DNA of 64,000 bases from Acanthosepion esculentum (GCA_964036315.1 OZ038495.1:24410690-24474689), one strand, 5' to 3'. Positions 13,181 through 24,247 are shown, counted from the stretch's first letter. Numbers and translations: made by a program. The notes: generated from the sequence alone by a model not told the origin.

Positions 13181-14030
13181 CTTATGTTTGTTAGTGGACG
13201 AAGATTTTGTTTGCTTTTTGGTGTCTTGGTGTATTTGTATTACAGTCTATAAGAAATCGTAATTAGTGTTTAAACAGCGTTATTTATGTCCGTATTGTTT
13301 TTGTAATGTTTAGAATTGAGTCATCAGAAGTAGTCTACCCTTAACCGTAGGTATGTAATATGTTCGATAATAGTATTTACTTAAATTGTAGTGAGTGTTA
13401 ATAATTCACTTTAGATAAGTAAAGTCTTGCAAGTTTGAAGTTCTTTGTATTCACAGAGTAATCTTCGAGTCAAGTTTGTGGGTGAGTCAGTTGTGGTTTT
13501 TCGCGCGGGAAAATTATAATCCCAAGTTACGTGGATTAGATTAGCGCTTCTCTGTGTTCGCTGGATTGACTGATTTTGGTCAGTTGGAAATCTTCCTTAT
13601 ATAAGGTTTTAGATGTCAGAATCGGCTCAAGTAAGTTTTGGCGCTATTTAACTTCCTCACGTGAAGTTTTTGAATTATCACGTTGCGAGCCAATAGAATT
13701 CGCTGCTTAGCACAATAAGGTTTTTGATTGTTTAAGTTGATTCACGTAGGCGTGTAACATTGAATGTTCCTGTTGCTAGGGGTGATAAGGTAAATGGACG
13801 AGTCCACACTTTAATAGTCAGTTGTGCCTAGTTTAATTTGTAACGTATATAAATGTAGGTATAAAAAGAAAATGTTGATAAGATAGCGGGGATCACAAAG
13901 CACGTCCAGGACCCCCAATTAGGCTTTTCACCCCCGGTCCAGGTGGGATACGCGCCGACACTAAGCAAGAGGGTCGTCATCTTCGATGAATAACTAATCC
14001 GTGAAATGATAAACCATATAAGAAATTGGC
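13180..14030 (+). mobile_element. Possible LTR-like region with primer-binding-site-like end
   Basis: The stretch has the mixed composition of an LTR: GC-richer islands, TATA-like TATATAAG at about 13598 and an AATTGGCGACAGGACAC string at 14023-14039, which looks like the tRNA primer-binding site found just inside many Gypsy LTRs. No second LTR and no internal coding sequence follow, so it could be a truncated element. Boundaries are guesses. Confidence 0.3.
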
Positions 14031-14039
14031 GACAGGACA

Positions 14040-14926
14040 CTGTCGTAACTGCAATGCTTCATCCATTTACAGCACAATGTCTGAGTCTTCCGACGCCACC
14101 TTTCTATAGACTAATAACCGACAGTTATCGTGCAAATCACACATGATAGAAAACGCATCCTTGAATAAACTAGCACTTTTTTCTTGTTAGCCGCTGCATG
14201 CGCTTACCTAAATTAATGTGTGAAATGAAGATTAAGAGAACTGTTGTCGCTAATATTCATTTTACAAAAGCATTATTTGTTTCGTTGCCTCAAAGAAAAA
14301 ATCTCATGAAACAAAGATTAAAATAAAATTCTGTCTTCCCTTTAACCATTTATACTGATACACCAGCCACGCATCAAGGGAGGTAATTCTTTACACGTGT
14401 AACATGTGAGCAGTCTAAGGGAGATAATTAATGTATAAAAAGAAAAACGAAATGGCAATATTCTTAAAATTATTAAAAATTCAAAATGATTAAGAGAAAA
14501 TATTCAAAAGTAATAACATTGTCATAAAGAGAAAGAAACAGATAATTTTAAAAATTTTGAGCTCATAAATTTAATTTATAAGAATAAAGACAGTCACCTA
14601 CCTGACCACAGCTTTATTAGGACTCATTTGAACACACACAAAAACCTACCAGACTCCATCCAAAACATACTAGTAGAAAATACAAGTAAAATAGCCTCAT
14701 TCACATGTAACAATGATTAAAATTAATGGAAGCCCTAATAATAAAATCTGAAATGCCAACAATCAATAACATTAACAATGAACACGGCCACAATGTGTTA
14801 ACCATGTTCGAAAAATAAAACATTCCTATAACTCTAGAATTATACATAAAAAACACATTTATTTCAACACAGAAAAAGTAAATAAAAAGGTTCATCGCTG
14901 TACCTTCTCAGTCGTCTTTAACGAAT

Positions 14927-14930
<4 letters not shown>
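14040..14930. other. No gene seen
   Basis: AT-rich sequence without a supported ORF, RNA gene or internal repeat. A minus-strand 64-codon ORF at 14701-14895 is hydrophobic and low-complexity and has no recognisable relatives. Confidence 0.5.
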
Positions 14931-14988
<58 letters not shown>

Positions 14989-15099
14989 CATTTATTTAAA
15001 TATTATAACATAAATATGTCATAAAATCACTACAAAATAGCCATTTTGTTTCAACACTTCCAGTGTCTTATCAAGTGATGATGTTGAATGTATGATGTT

Positions 15100-15146
<47 letters not shown>

Positions 15147-15320
15147 GAAATATAGTCTTAAGGTGTGCCATATTTATGGGATAAAGTGCTCAATATTAGA
15201 GATAGAGCGTGTGTAAATATAAAAGTGAACATAGAAGTCAACACTTAGAAGCGACAGTCTGTTTCATGCTAGACGCAATCGTGGCCTGTGTCGCATCTCA
15301 GTGTTGACTTCTATGTTCAC

Positions 15321-15383
<63 letters not shown>
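14931..15383 (-). mobile_element. Three (TA)n arrays framing Penelope-like 3' debris and a fold-back
   Basis: (TA)n arrays lie at 14931-14985, 15103-15143 and 15327-15383. Between the first two, the minus strand reads TTGATAAGACACTGG then AAGTGTTGAAAC, an arrangement like the CTGATGA...GAAAC core found in the ends of Penelope-like elements. Between the last two, AAAGTGAACATAGAAGTCAA (15222-15241) is repeated inverted at about 15305-15325, forming a ~105-bp fold-back. No ORF is present. Confidence 0.45.
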
Positions 15384-15386
<3 letters not shown>

Positions 15387-15720
15387 GGTGTCCATAAAGT
15401 CTCTTTAAAATTTAAAAAATATATTACAAAGGCAATTGATTAGATATCTTAATCAGATTTGTTTTGTGTACTCAGTAGTTATCAGAATTTTTTAATCACA
15501 TTGTATGTGTGTACACGAGGTATCCTGTTGATGAAAGAGGTAGTGTTAAATGATCCCCTAAAAAATGGCTACTCCTCAAGAAAAGGCACAATATGTGTCA
15601 TAGTTTATTGAAACAAAATCGGATACGCAGACTCAGTGAAACTACAGAACTAAGTATAGGAAGTGATCCACCGTGGCTTTCGTCAATTCGTGCATGGCAC
15701 AAGAAATATATTCATTTTTT
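15384..15720 (+). mobile_element. Mariner-like (DUF4817-type) transposon 5' fragment
   Basis: CAGGGTGTCCATAAAGTCTC at 15384 follows TA and looks like a terminal repeat of a Tc1/mariner-class element. From the ATG at 15565 the plus strand reads MATPQEKAQYV, then stop-interrupted FIETKSDTQ and NYRTKYRK. This is the helix-turn-helix N-terminus of a transposase group widespread in invertebrates. In-frame stops replace expected Trp and Arg residues. The catalytic part is missing, so this is a truncated dead copy. Confidence 0.65.
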
Positions 15721-16520
15721 TTGTCTTCCCTTATGATAAATTATTACTTCTGATCATTTTCCTTTAATTAGTTTAATTTATTTTATATTTTCAAGTATGA
15801 TTTTGTTCTTCTAATTACTTCCCTTAGACTAATAAGTATATTAAAGGTATTGAAATTCATCGCTGCATTGGACATAAACTAGGTATTTGCAATATTTCGC
15901 TAAAAAAGAGCATATTGTTAGGAAAAAAGGCTCCAAACTTGATGAAAAAATTTTTTATCGTCTAAATGTTTATGTTATCATTAAGAGCAAAGACAAAAGT
16001 ATTTTTGATTATATTCTTTAGTTTTTAATCCTTCCTAGCACGTCCGAAATTTTAGTTAAAAATCTTTTTTTTTGAGTCAGCGAAATTGCTATAAAATTGA
16101 ATTAACTTTAACCGTGATGACTTGCTTTGTATGTGTCAATTATTGACAGCTAAGATCTGGGGAATTTATCGGACGGATGGACAGAAATGATAAATTTTTT
16201 TCGAATTTTAAGTGAATCAACTTATTTAACTACACAGTAATTTTTAAAAATTAAATACTTTCAACAAATTAATATTTTATTGATTTTTCTTAGGTAATTT
16301 CGTTTTACGTTTGAAGAGAATCTCTGAAAAAATAAAATTTTAAATACTGACAATAAAATAAATTGAAAATTTTTTAACTGAGAGCAAGATAAAATATGAG
16401 AGAGGTATCTTATTTTTTACGTACATCTCTTATGAAATTTTATGGTATTATTTTTATTTATTATTATGGTCAAAGTCACTTAGAGAATTCGACACTTGTT
16501 CGCAGTATGAAAAGTAACTA
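15721..16520. other. No gene; very AT-rich
   Basis: There are only short ORFs and poly-T/poly-A tracts. Nothing supports a coding region. Confidence 0.55.
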
Positions 16521-16600
16521 TTAGGTTGGTGCAAAAATAATGTCGTTTTTTGACGTTCAGCTTCATGTGAGAAAACGACATTATTTTTGCACCAACCTAA
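16521..16600. mobile_element. 80-bp palindromic mariner MITE (MADE1-like)
   Basis: The element starts TTAGGTTGGTGCAAAAATAA and ends with its exact reverse complement. The arms pair for about 29 bp around a short spacer, and TA flanks both sides (16519-16520 and 16601-16602). Terminal repeats beginning TTAGGTTGGTGCAAAA are typical of the cecropia-type mariner group that includes human Hsmar1 and its 80-bp derivative MADE1. The length, palindromy and TA duplication match a non-autonomous mariner end-to-end element. Confidence 0.9.
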
Positions 16601-16863
16601 TAACAGCTAACTAACGTCTTATTCATAAAAGTTATTCTACTTGAATAATATCTGAGTTTTATTGGGTTTGTATTTTACAATCCAGAGTTGAATTTTGGGT
16701 ATCTGTGAATTTTTTATATAAATCGAAGATTCATATTTTTCAAAGTCTTTTGTTTTTAACTAATATAATCACTAAATGTCACACCGTAATATTTCTCAAG
16801 GTTTCATCGCATTTTCAAAAGTTTTATTTTTCTTACGTCCTATTTCAATAATTTTTTTTTGTC

Positions 16864-17300
16864 CCTAGGCATCATGAATTTAAACGTCCTACGAGGCTGG
16901 CATCCCGTTCCCACCCCTTCACCGTTGAAACTGTTAGATGTAGACGTCTCTTCTACTCCAATAGCTTCATGTCTCGCGCATCTCGCCTGTGGAACTCCCT
17001 TCCCTATTACTGTTTCCCTGACAAATACAATCTCCAACGGTTTAAGTGTAGCGTCAATCGACATCTCCAGTTGCCTTGATCTATCCACTTCCCTTCTCCA
17101 CATCCTTTCACCTTTCATTCCTATCTGCTCTCGCTCCAAATCTTCTGTAACCCCCTTGCCTTGATCGACCCACTGTCTTTCTCTTTCTCCACATCCTCTC
17201 CTTTACCACTCCTATCTACTCTTCCTCAAACCCTTCTATAACCCCTTGCGTGATAGTGGCCTCCAGCCTTGTTTGGGGTGATACGCTTTAAAAAAAAATG
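16864..17300 (+). mobile_element. 5'-truncated LINE, 3' end (copy 1 family)
   Basis: The plus strand carries only the C-terminal end of the LINE ORF (start of homology near HHEFKRPTRL-type text; SRLFYSNSFMSRASRLWNSLP-like in mixed frames) and about 200 bp of 3' UTR ending GGGGTGATACGCTTTAAAAA. It matches 60600-60960 on the minus strand. 5' truncation with an A-rich end is the expected result of target-primed reverse transcription. The T-run just before 16860 hides the 5' target-site duplication. Confidence 0.8.
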
Positions 17301-17920
17301 TAATTTTTTAAACATAATTTATTGTTTTTCAGTGAGTGACATACTGCAATTATTAATTATTTTATTTTTTTTAATTTTAAGTAAAGTGGTGTGGGGGTGT
17401 ATCAGATGCAAAAAATATTTTATCATGATATCTAAAAAACATGTCTAAAATAATTTCATTTATTTGTAAAGATTCATCAAAATCCAACAATTATTACAAG
17501 AATTTCCAAATTAATGTATTTTTCACCTAAAAAGGGGCGCTAAAAAAAACTAATGGTAAATATTACGTTGATCGCTGACGTAAAAAAAAACAAGATCTTA
17601 ACCAAAATTTTGAACGTGCAAGAAAGGATGAAAATATTTAATAAAATAATCAAAAAGTAATTTGGTTTTTCCTTTTAGTATTCACATAAACATTTTAACG
17701 ACAAAACTTTTTTTTTATTAAGTTTGGGGCCTTTTTCCTCAGGCTATGCTGTTTTTTTAAAAACATTTTTTCAGATTATTGAAGATAACTAATAGAAACT
17801 GCAATTATTGGTGTTATCTATTCGTAAATAAATATATAAAATTATATATATTCGAAAGATTTTTCCTATATATTATACACTGATTTATCTAATTTATTTT
17901 TCATCTTGCAGGCTATAATT
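17301..17920. other. No gene; AT-rich
   Basis: Contains homopolymer runs and no ORF worth calling. No partner repeat is seen. Confidence 0.5.
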
Positions 17921-17973
17921 ACAGCGTTTCAACCATGCTACACTCCTTCAGGCAACTCATATTCGATAACGTT

Positions 17974-18026
17974 TTTGTATTAGATGTTTTGAATTGAAAC
18001 CCTTAATTCAAAACATCTAATACAAA
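17974..18026. repeat. Short perfect hairpin
   Basis: TTTGTATTAGATGTTTTGAA (to 17993) is followed after a 9-base loop by its exact reverse complement, giving a 22-bp stem. AACG-like bases flank both arms. It may be a tiny fold-back element. Preceding minus-strand text (about 17925-17965) has GGTTGAAACGCTGTAATTATA, common near retroelement ends, but no full ribozyme core. Confidence 0.75.
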
Positions 18027-18226
18027 CGTGTGGAGACTTCTCGTTTCGCTTTCCAGGTTAGGGGAGATAACTCGTATTAATTAATTCTTTAATGATTCGT
18101 CCTTTGTTAATTCTTCTATGTAGCGCTAATGTTTCTTTAAAAGGTAGAGAAGCAAGGAGGATTATGTAGTGAAGACTCTTGTAATTCTAGTAATTCTTGA
18201 AATGTTTTGTTAGAAGTAAAGAAAGA

Positions 18227-18228
<2 letters not shown>

Positions 18229-18278
<50 letters not shown>

Positions 18279-18365
18279 AAGAGGTTATAGTAGTTCCAAC
18301 GAGAGAAAAGTGTGTATATTAAAATATATATATATTTTTAAATATATATATGTGTGTGTGTGTGT

Positions 18366-18397
<32 letters not shown>

Positions 18398-18400
18398 CCA
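18229..18400. repeat. (TA)n and (TG)n arrays
   Basis: A TA array lies at about 18231-18275 and a (TG)n array, interrupted once by TATG, at 18351-18398. Sixty bases of single-copy text separate them. Confidence 0.95.
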
Positions 18401-19190
18401 GGTAAATAATAAGAAATGTATAATTCCTCTGTCGTAACATTTAATTTAAAAGAGGGCTCAAAGTAGGTTTAAATATTATTTATTTTAGGATATTAAAACA
18501 AAAACATGCTAAAAATCGCTATTGAATTCCAATTATATTTCAACACAAAAATGTGTCTGCTCGGGCGATGTTAAACTACTGGCGAGTGAACGATAATTTT
18601 AATTTCAAAAAGTAGAATACTTTCTTTTTTTTCTTGAGAAAAAGGAAAAAGACTTAAAAATAGGCTTGTGGCTTTACCGTGATTAACTAATCGAATGTGA
18701 CCTACTGTAAATTCAAACTCAACGAAAATTTGTTTTCCTTATATAGTTCACGATACAAGGTTGTCTGCATATCAATTCTTGACAATTTCATTATGGACAG
18801 ATACAAATGGTTACATTATTCCGTAAGATGTATAGAAGTCTGGCGTTCAAATTTTCCTAAGAAATAAAAGAGAAAGAGGTGGGAGGCAATTTAACATAAT
18901 GCTAACTAGTTATATGATCAGTGTTATGACATTTTGCATTGATTGGTTACTCTTATTAACACCTTATATAAAAGATCTTTAGTCAACAGTTACCTATTAA
19001 CTTATCAAGTATGTCTATACATTTAAATTATTTACTGGTTTCTTAAAGAAGCTATTTTTTATCAACTATAAAAATCTTTATTTTTATGTAGGAAACTCAC
19101 AAAGCATATAACTTTGTCTAGCCTTTTGAGAGATTACCACTTAATTTTTATTAGGAAATGACATCGTCTAATTTACAATATGTATCCATT
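18401..19190. other. No gene seen
   Basis: AT-rich sequence without a supported ORF, RNA or repeat copy. Confidence 0.5.
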
Positions 19191-19690
19191 CACATCCGTT
19201 CCTGTTTAACGTCTGTTGCTGTCATTGATTTCAAAATTACCGGTCATGACCCATTTATGGAAAATAATTCCTTAATTTTTGCTTCTTCCCTTAGTTTAAA
19301 TTTAACGTAGGTTATATTTGACTGGTTGATCTAAGCAAAGCCCACAAACCCTATAACCACTCCTTTTCTCTTTTTTCTTTTTTCGTAAAAGAGGCTGTAT
19401 TTTCCTTCTGAGTAACTTTCTCTTTTGATGAGTGTGGCATTTTTTAGATCAAAGTTGTGGTCGAATTTATTTCTATGTATGACTAGTGCATCTGTTAAAT
19501 TGTTATATATAAGGTCTCTTTTGTGCTCATAGACACTTTTTTAAAAAACAAAATTCTGTCTTTCCCTAATGTATTGTGAAGAACAGTCTAGACAATTTAT
19601 TTTATATATGCCTGCTTCTGAGCTATTATTGATTTGGTTGTTTTTAGATCTGATTATATCCCTGATGGCTTTGAAAGTGGTTGTGACTAT
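19190..19690 (-). pseudogene. Penelope-like element: GIY-YIG region remnant
   Basis: The minus strand reads SSEAGIYKINCLDCSSQYI from about 19626 to 19567. This matches the GIY-YIG nuclease entry motif with the C-x2-C pair that precedes the YIG box in Penelope-like retroelements. A basic, Lys/Arg-rich and stop-broken tail continues to about 19200. The upstream reverse transcriptase is not recognisable. It is a decayed 3' fragment. Confidence 0.6.
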
Positions 19691-19904
19691 TTGAATGGTC
19701 TTTAGATGGAATAAATTATTCTGGGAGGGGTGTTGGAAGTTTTCTGAATGTGTTTCCTATGCGTATTTGGGTCTGAAAATTCTTATATAAACTTGTTGCA
19801 AAATAAAATAATCTCATTTACCTCGATAAAGTCCGTCGGATGAAACTAAGTATTGTTTTTGTCTTTTCTACAGATATACTTCATCTGAGAATATTTACCC
19901 CCCC

Positions 19905-20250
19905 CCCACATATATATATATATATATGAAATGTACATATGAATGTATGTGGTCATATATGTTTTTATTACATCTATCTATTTTGTGTATAAGCTGTAGC
20001 ACATCAAATTCATTGGGAAACCATTAAAAGTTTATTATATTTTTGTTTGATTAATTTCGACCATCTCTCATCATTATCAGAACGGTTGTCCAACATTCAT
20101 TGCCATATAGGACGATTGATATTACATCGTAGTTCTTAATATTTTGTTTATATTTTGGAAGACGTCTTTTTTCACTATTACAACGCGCCTTCGGTTTTCT
20201 GTGTCACATTTTCCGTTGTATCATTAAATGCTTCCCAGATAGTTAAATTT
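19905..20250 (-). mobile_element. LINE C-terminal fragment, second LINE family
   Basis: A C-tract and short TA array lie at 19900-19927. Then, on the minus strand around 20150-20060, VLYGNECWTT-like text corresponds to the YGSExWT box in the C-terminal part of many RTE-like LINE ORFs. The same family seems to underlie 22960-23330, 24600-25000 and 44880-45240. It is too short and broken to encode anything. Confidence 0.5.
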
Positions 20251-20970
20251 TGGGGGTCAAGTGCATAACAATAAATATCATTTTTTTTCGAAAATTCGTT
20301 TCGCCGAAACCGTTAAATCGAATAAATTTTGTGAAATGATTCACCTTAATGAAAAATCCAAACGGAGAAAAATCAAGGGAGAGAACTTTGATAATAAATG
20401 CTGCTTTTCTTAATTTATGTATCGTTTAAGAAATATATTCGTTAATTTTATTGTTGCTTATTTACGATAATGAATAATTGACAATAAGTCTTTTGATTTA
20501 AGTATATTATATATATTTTTTTCAGTTAAATACTTAAAATATGAATATTAAAATAAATAAATTGAATGAATTATATGGATTACTATAGAAGACATTTTAA
20601 AATCTTCAATTTATTTATGTATGTATTTTAAAAATAACAAATGTTTAAATGAGTTTGTTTTTCGTTTTTTATTACTCTTTTCTTTTCTTTTAGAATAAAA
20701 GCAAAATATTATCAATATGAATAAAGACTTTGTTAATGAATTCATGGAGAAAAGTATTCGTTTTCGTAAATAAATAACATTTTAAAAATGAGACGATGAA
20801 AAAACTATACTGATATAAAAATTATCTGACTTTAATTTTCCAAATTTTGATTTTTTGGTAAATTATACGATTAGTGAAATGAATATTCGATTTAATGCTT
20901 TCATTTAAGCCAGTTATCGGGCAAATGACATTCGCTGTTATGATTGCCTCCCAAATGTCTGTACTTACTG
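20251..20970. other. No gene; AT-rich
   Basis: Extremely AT-rich with only short ORFs and no repeat partner in the window. Confidence 0.5.
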
Positions 20971-20974
20971 TATT

Positions 20975-21190
20975 TCAACGTTTCCAGTTCGTAGTTCGAA
21001 TCTTGGACTGTTCTCCTTGATAGAGATCACGCATTACATCTTCTTTCAATTGATGGTTTGTCCTTGATTTCCGTTTTTCTTTCATACCTTTATTTTGAGT
21101 TCTTGAGTAAACATATAACGGAGGTTCTTCAACGACTGGAAAAATCATGCCACTAAACATTCGTGACCAGAAAAGAAACCCGAATCCTAA
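20975..21190 (-). CDS. Candidate terminal exon, membrane-tail type (unidentified)
   Basis: On the minus strand an open segment starts just after an AG (ATATTAG, about 21190-21196) and ends at a stop at 20975. It reads GFGFLFWSRMFSGMIFPVVE, then EEPPLYVYSRTQNKG, then a basic tail ending TTNWKR. A hydrophobic stretch followed by an acidic-proline knot and a charged tail is what the last exon of a membrane protein would look like. The acceptor lacks a polypyrimidine tract because a (TA)n array precedes it. No neighbour exon is found, so chance or a pseudogene is quite possible. Confidence 0.2.
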   Translation of the reverse strand, partial: LGFGFLFWSRMFSGMIFPVVEEPPLYVYSRTQNKGMKEKRKSRTNHQLKEDVMRDLYQGEQSKIRTTNWKR

Positions 21191-21193
21191 TAT

Positions 21194-21281
<88 letters not shown>
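21190..21281. repeat. (TA)n microsatellite
   Basis: An almost pure TA array of about 85 bases, interrupted once by ACATA. Confidence 0.97.
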
Positions 21282-21283
<2 letters not shown>

Positions 21284-21289
21284 CATCCA

Positions 21290-21470
21290 CAGACAGACAG
21301 TTTATCAGTGTGGATAGACGTCCGGTTGCCTCTAGCTAGGATCGAAACACGGCTGAATTGACGTCAGTCGGAGATTTTACTCCTAAGCTGTTGGTGCACG
21401 TCAGGGATGAACGTGGATTTAAGCGTATTTATTTTTAGATAAACACACAGTGACTGAGAGAACTCGATTC
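21290..21470 (-). mobile_element. Possible tRNA-derived SINE head
   Basis: The minus strand reads CACCAACAGCTTAGGAGTAA followed, after about 30 bases, by GTGTTTCGATCCTAGC. These are plausible A- and B-box positions of a tRNA-like promoter. The family differs from the SINE at 31600. A (TA)n array at 21571-21603 follows it. Weak evidence. Confidence 0.3.
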
Positions 21471-21568
21471 GATTTACCGAAGGGTCATGCATTATTAGCC
21501 GTAATAGTCACTGTTTACAAACCCACCATTCCTCTCCAGAGAGCTCAACCGAAATAAAATTTTCAGGA

Positions 21569-21608
<40 letters not shown>

Positions 21609-21839
21609 CTCTCCCGTTATTTTCAACGTATGATGGACAAGCAGCTCAGTTCTTAGAACCAACAACCAGAATACCTGCACATATCATTTGATTATAGTGG
21701 TGAAGACTTTTGCAGAACTAAACCAACTTTTTGGAACAGCCGAATACAGAAAACTGTGCACAGTATACCACAAGGTCTCCAAACGGTCCTCTGCAGATTT
21801 TGAATTCAGCGTTGTCCAACTCCTAGACTGCTTGCCACT

Positions 21840-22012
21840 CAAGGCTATAGAACCCAACCTGCCCTGTTATTTATCCATAGCTGGAGGTAATAGAGATGGA
21901 TTCCTATTTTTCGCAACGTAATTGAATGTAATAAATTCGTCTGGTATTCGAGCACAGCTCTCCGATTCCTCAATCCGAGACGCAATCCGTTACTCCCCCA
22001 TGCTTCCATATA
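21840..22012 (-). mobile_element. tRNA-derived SINE (family S1), diverged copy
   Basis: In minus orientation it starts GGAAGCATGGGGGAGTAACG, continues with GATTGAGGAATCGGAGAGCT and a degenerate B box, and includes the ATGGATAAATAACAGGG-type tail shared with the copy at 31600-31870. The RNA polymerase III A/B-box layout and the shared body define the family. It is about as diverged as the copy at 30110-30385. Confidence 0.7.
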
Positions 22013-22264
22013 TATGGGTGGGCGTGCAAGTACTACGTTGTATTGCGTGTGTACCTGTGTGTGTATCTAAGTATTTTATATGTAATGAATAATATTGATT
22101 TATATCCATAGGGAAGGTTACTGAATAGAATAATCACACGAAGGTTGGTAATGATCGATAATACTTAGGACAGATATAAGATTCGCCAGTGGCGTGTAGT
22201 AGAAGTAGTTAATTGCTCGAAGTGAGTCAAGTGAATTCCACAATGAATCTCCAACACTAGAATA

Positions 22265-22810
22265 TCTACTAACCACTCAACGCGGTCAGATGTGGCACAA
22301 GGCCGAATTTAATGTGGGGTATCCGAGCCTGTAGACCCTGATAAAACGGGGTCGGGTATCTCTTTTCCGAGACGAGACTCTGCCCTCCGATATAGGCTCG
22401 TCTGGGAATCCACTCCGCCGGGAGGCAGAGAGTTTGACCAGGATAGCTGGAGACGAATCTCCAACTGCAGGATATCCACCACCCCTCCCACGCGGTCAGA
22501 TATGACACAAGGCCGAATTTAATGTGGGGTATCCGAGCCCGTAGGCTCGGCCTAAATTTACCCGTAGACCCCGTATAAATCCACCACCCCTCCCACGCGG
22601 CCAGATATGACACAAGGCCGAATTTAATGTGGGGTATCCGAGCCCGTAGGCTCGGCCTAAATTTACCCATAGACCCCGTATAAAACGGGCTCGGGTAGCT
22701 GTTTCCCGAGACGAGACTTTGCGCGTCGACATAGCCTCGTCTGGCGGACGAACTCTCTGGTCAAAGCGAGGATCCCCAGAGAGTTTGACCAGCACAGCTG
22801 GAGACGAATC
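22265..22810. repeat. 105-bp tandem repeat inside a dispersed repeat
   Basis: Two nearly identical 105-bp units (22476-22580 and 22581-22685) start CCACCACCCCTCCCACGCGG and end TAGACCCCGTATAAA. A third, shorter related unit lies at 22271-22350. The flanks GACGAGACT(T/C)TGC...GAGAGTTTGACCAG...CTGGAGACGAATC also appear twice (22363-22475 and 22700-22820). The open frame on the minus strand only reflects the repeat. A diverged copy in the opposite orientation is at 32110-32375. The GC content is well above the surroundings. Confidence 0.85.
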
Positions 22811-22949
22811 GCCAACTACAGACCAACATATAGTATCTACTACTCTATTTATATGAATGAGGACATATCCATTATCGTCCGTGGATATGCTACAACAATC
22901 CACTTTCAGTACGTAGGCGGCCATGTTTTTCTGCGACCTGCTGTCTTTT

Positions 22950-23340
22950 ACTTCTCGAAGAGTTGGCGCTTTAACATGTTTCCTCGTTCTGTTATCCATT
23001 TACATCCATTACTCAAAAACGTGTCAAATAAGTTAATCCTTGGTTGAACACGATTCTTCTGCCTTCAATATATTCTGTGAGTGTTAAATTCTCCTAGTAT
23101 TATTTCCTCATTAAATTTTTCTCGTGTTTCAAAATATGCATTTGTATCTTTCGGATTGTAAGTATCGGTCTTCCTTGCATTTCCTATTTTCCTTAAAACT
23201 TCCTCGTTGTTCCCATGCTCTATCCATAAGAGTCTCAGTATTCATCGACAGAACCGTATTTCTGTCACTTCAAGAGAGAAAGTTCAATTTTCAGTGCAAT
23301 ATTGAGATTAGATATTTCATGACAGTTCATCTTTATTTTC
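22950..23340 (-). mobile_element. LINE C-terminal/3' remnant, second LINE family
   Basis: Plus-strand text TTCTGTGAGTGTTAAATTC...CATGCTCTATCCATAAGAGTCTCAG...CCGTATTTCTGTC parallels 24700-24900 and 44940-45130. On the minus strand these read as RTE-like C-terminal protein (a MSFYG/RILRI-WT pattern). It is heavily mutated. Confidence 0.5.
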
Positions 23341-24079
23341 TGTGTTTCGCAGTAAATTTTTCTCTTAATACTTTACTTTGTTTCTGGAGGTCATATTTTG
23401 CTGTTTGTAAACAATTTCGGATTTCCGTCATATTTTTTACATATGTCAGTACATGTTATTACACTATACAGAGAGTTAAATTTCTGCGTTTGTTTGATTT
23501 TGACGTCCCAAATACATGTCCTAACTTGTCTCTTTTGCATTCTCTTTACTTGTACATAATAGTTCGTTCTAATTACTTTTCATTAATGCCTTTCCTAAGA
23601 TTTATTTCACTTTTCCCCATTAACAGAGTGATATTTGCGTATTTTATGTTGGTAAGATTATGTACGCCAATAAAAACGCTGGTAGCCTTTTTAGAATCAT
23701 CTTAATGAACCGGTTGAAACAATCTGGTGATAAAACGCTTCTTTGTTTTGCTCTTCTTTCTGATTTTGTGTTTTCAGAGAACTCATTCTCTCTTTTCACA
23801 CGCAGGCTGTTTGTTTTCAGTAAAGGTTGACTCGAATATCTTTCCCGTAAAAATCAATCTTTTAAGTATGCCAAATAACTGTTTGTGTCGGATTCAATCA
23901 AATGTCTTTGTGTAATCTATGTAACATGTCTACATCTTTCTTCCTTTGTACTGCTCCCTCTGATAGCATTATGATTATAAAAAATAGCATTTCTTGTTCC
24001 AGTGTCTTGAACAATGTCACAATAAATCTAATTCTGCTACTAGCTCTATTCATTAGAATTCGAATGATAACCTATGTTC
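23341..24079. other. No confident gene
   Basis: Long open frames on the plus strand (up to 193 codons from 23124) are Phe/Leu/Ser-rich and probably mirror decayed antisense LINE sequence. No domain, splice site pair or conserved motif supports them. Confidence 0.4.
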
Positions 24080-24089
24080 ATGATGTAAG

Positions 24090-24247
24090 GTGAGAGAACG
24101 TCTCCAAACAATGCAAAGGCACCGAAAAATCCCACTGATGAATTTCAAATGCATGAAGCACGCATGTGTAAAGAAAAATAACTGAAATAACTCCTGATAT
24201 ACACATTCTACTAAATGTGGTCAGCGCCGTTATCGTCCACAACTTAT
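24090..24247 (-). pseudogene. SLC22 pseudo-exon (paralogue of exon 44548-44729)
   Basis: The minus strand keeps the acceptor (TTTCAG at 24248-24253) and reads KLWTITALTTFSRMCISGVI, nearly the same as the functional exon (QFWTITALTTFNRMCISGAI). After a TYTC-like segment a 7-base deletion shifts the frame, so the following SSVGFFG region is out of frame. The donor site at the 3' end is lost. It is a broken relic of a neighbouring transporter gene, and the other exons of that copy are not found here. Confidence 0.85.

Noticed and set aside
21688..21921. 77-codon ORF
   Set aside because: It overlaps an S1 SINE copy and adjacent repeat text, and reads antisense to the SINE.
22269..22999. A 167-codon minus ORF with repeated GLGYPTLNSALCHI segments
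   Set aside because: The repetition follows the 105-bp tandem DNA repeat; its length is a multiple of three, which keeps the frame open by chance.
23124..23705. 193-codon plus-strand ORF
   Set aside because: Phe/Leu/Ser-rich composition typical of antisense decayed LINE or AT-rich DNA; no motif or splice support.
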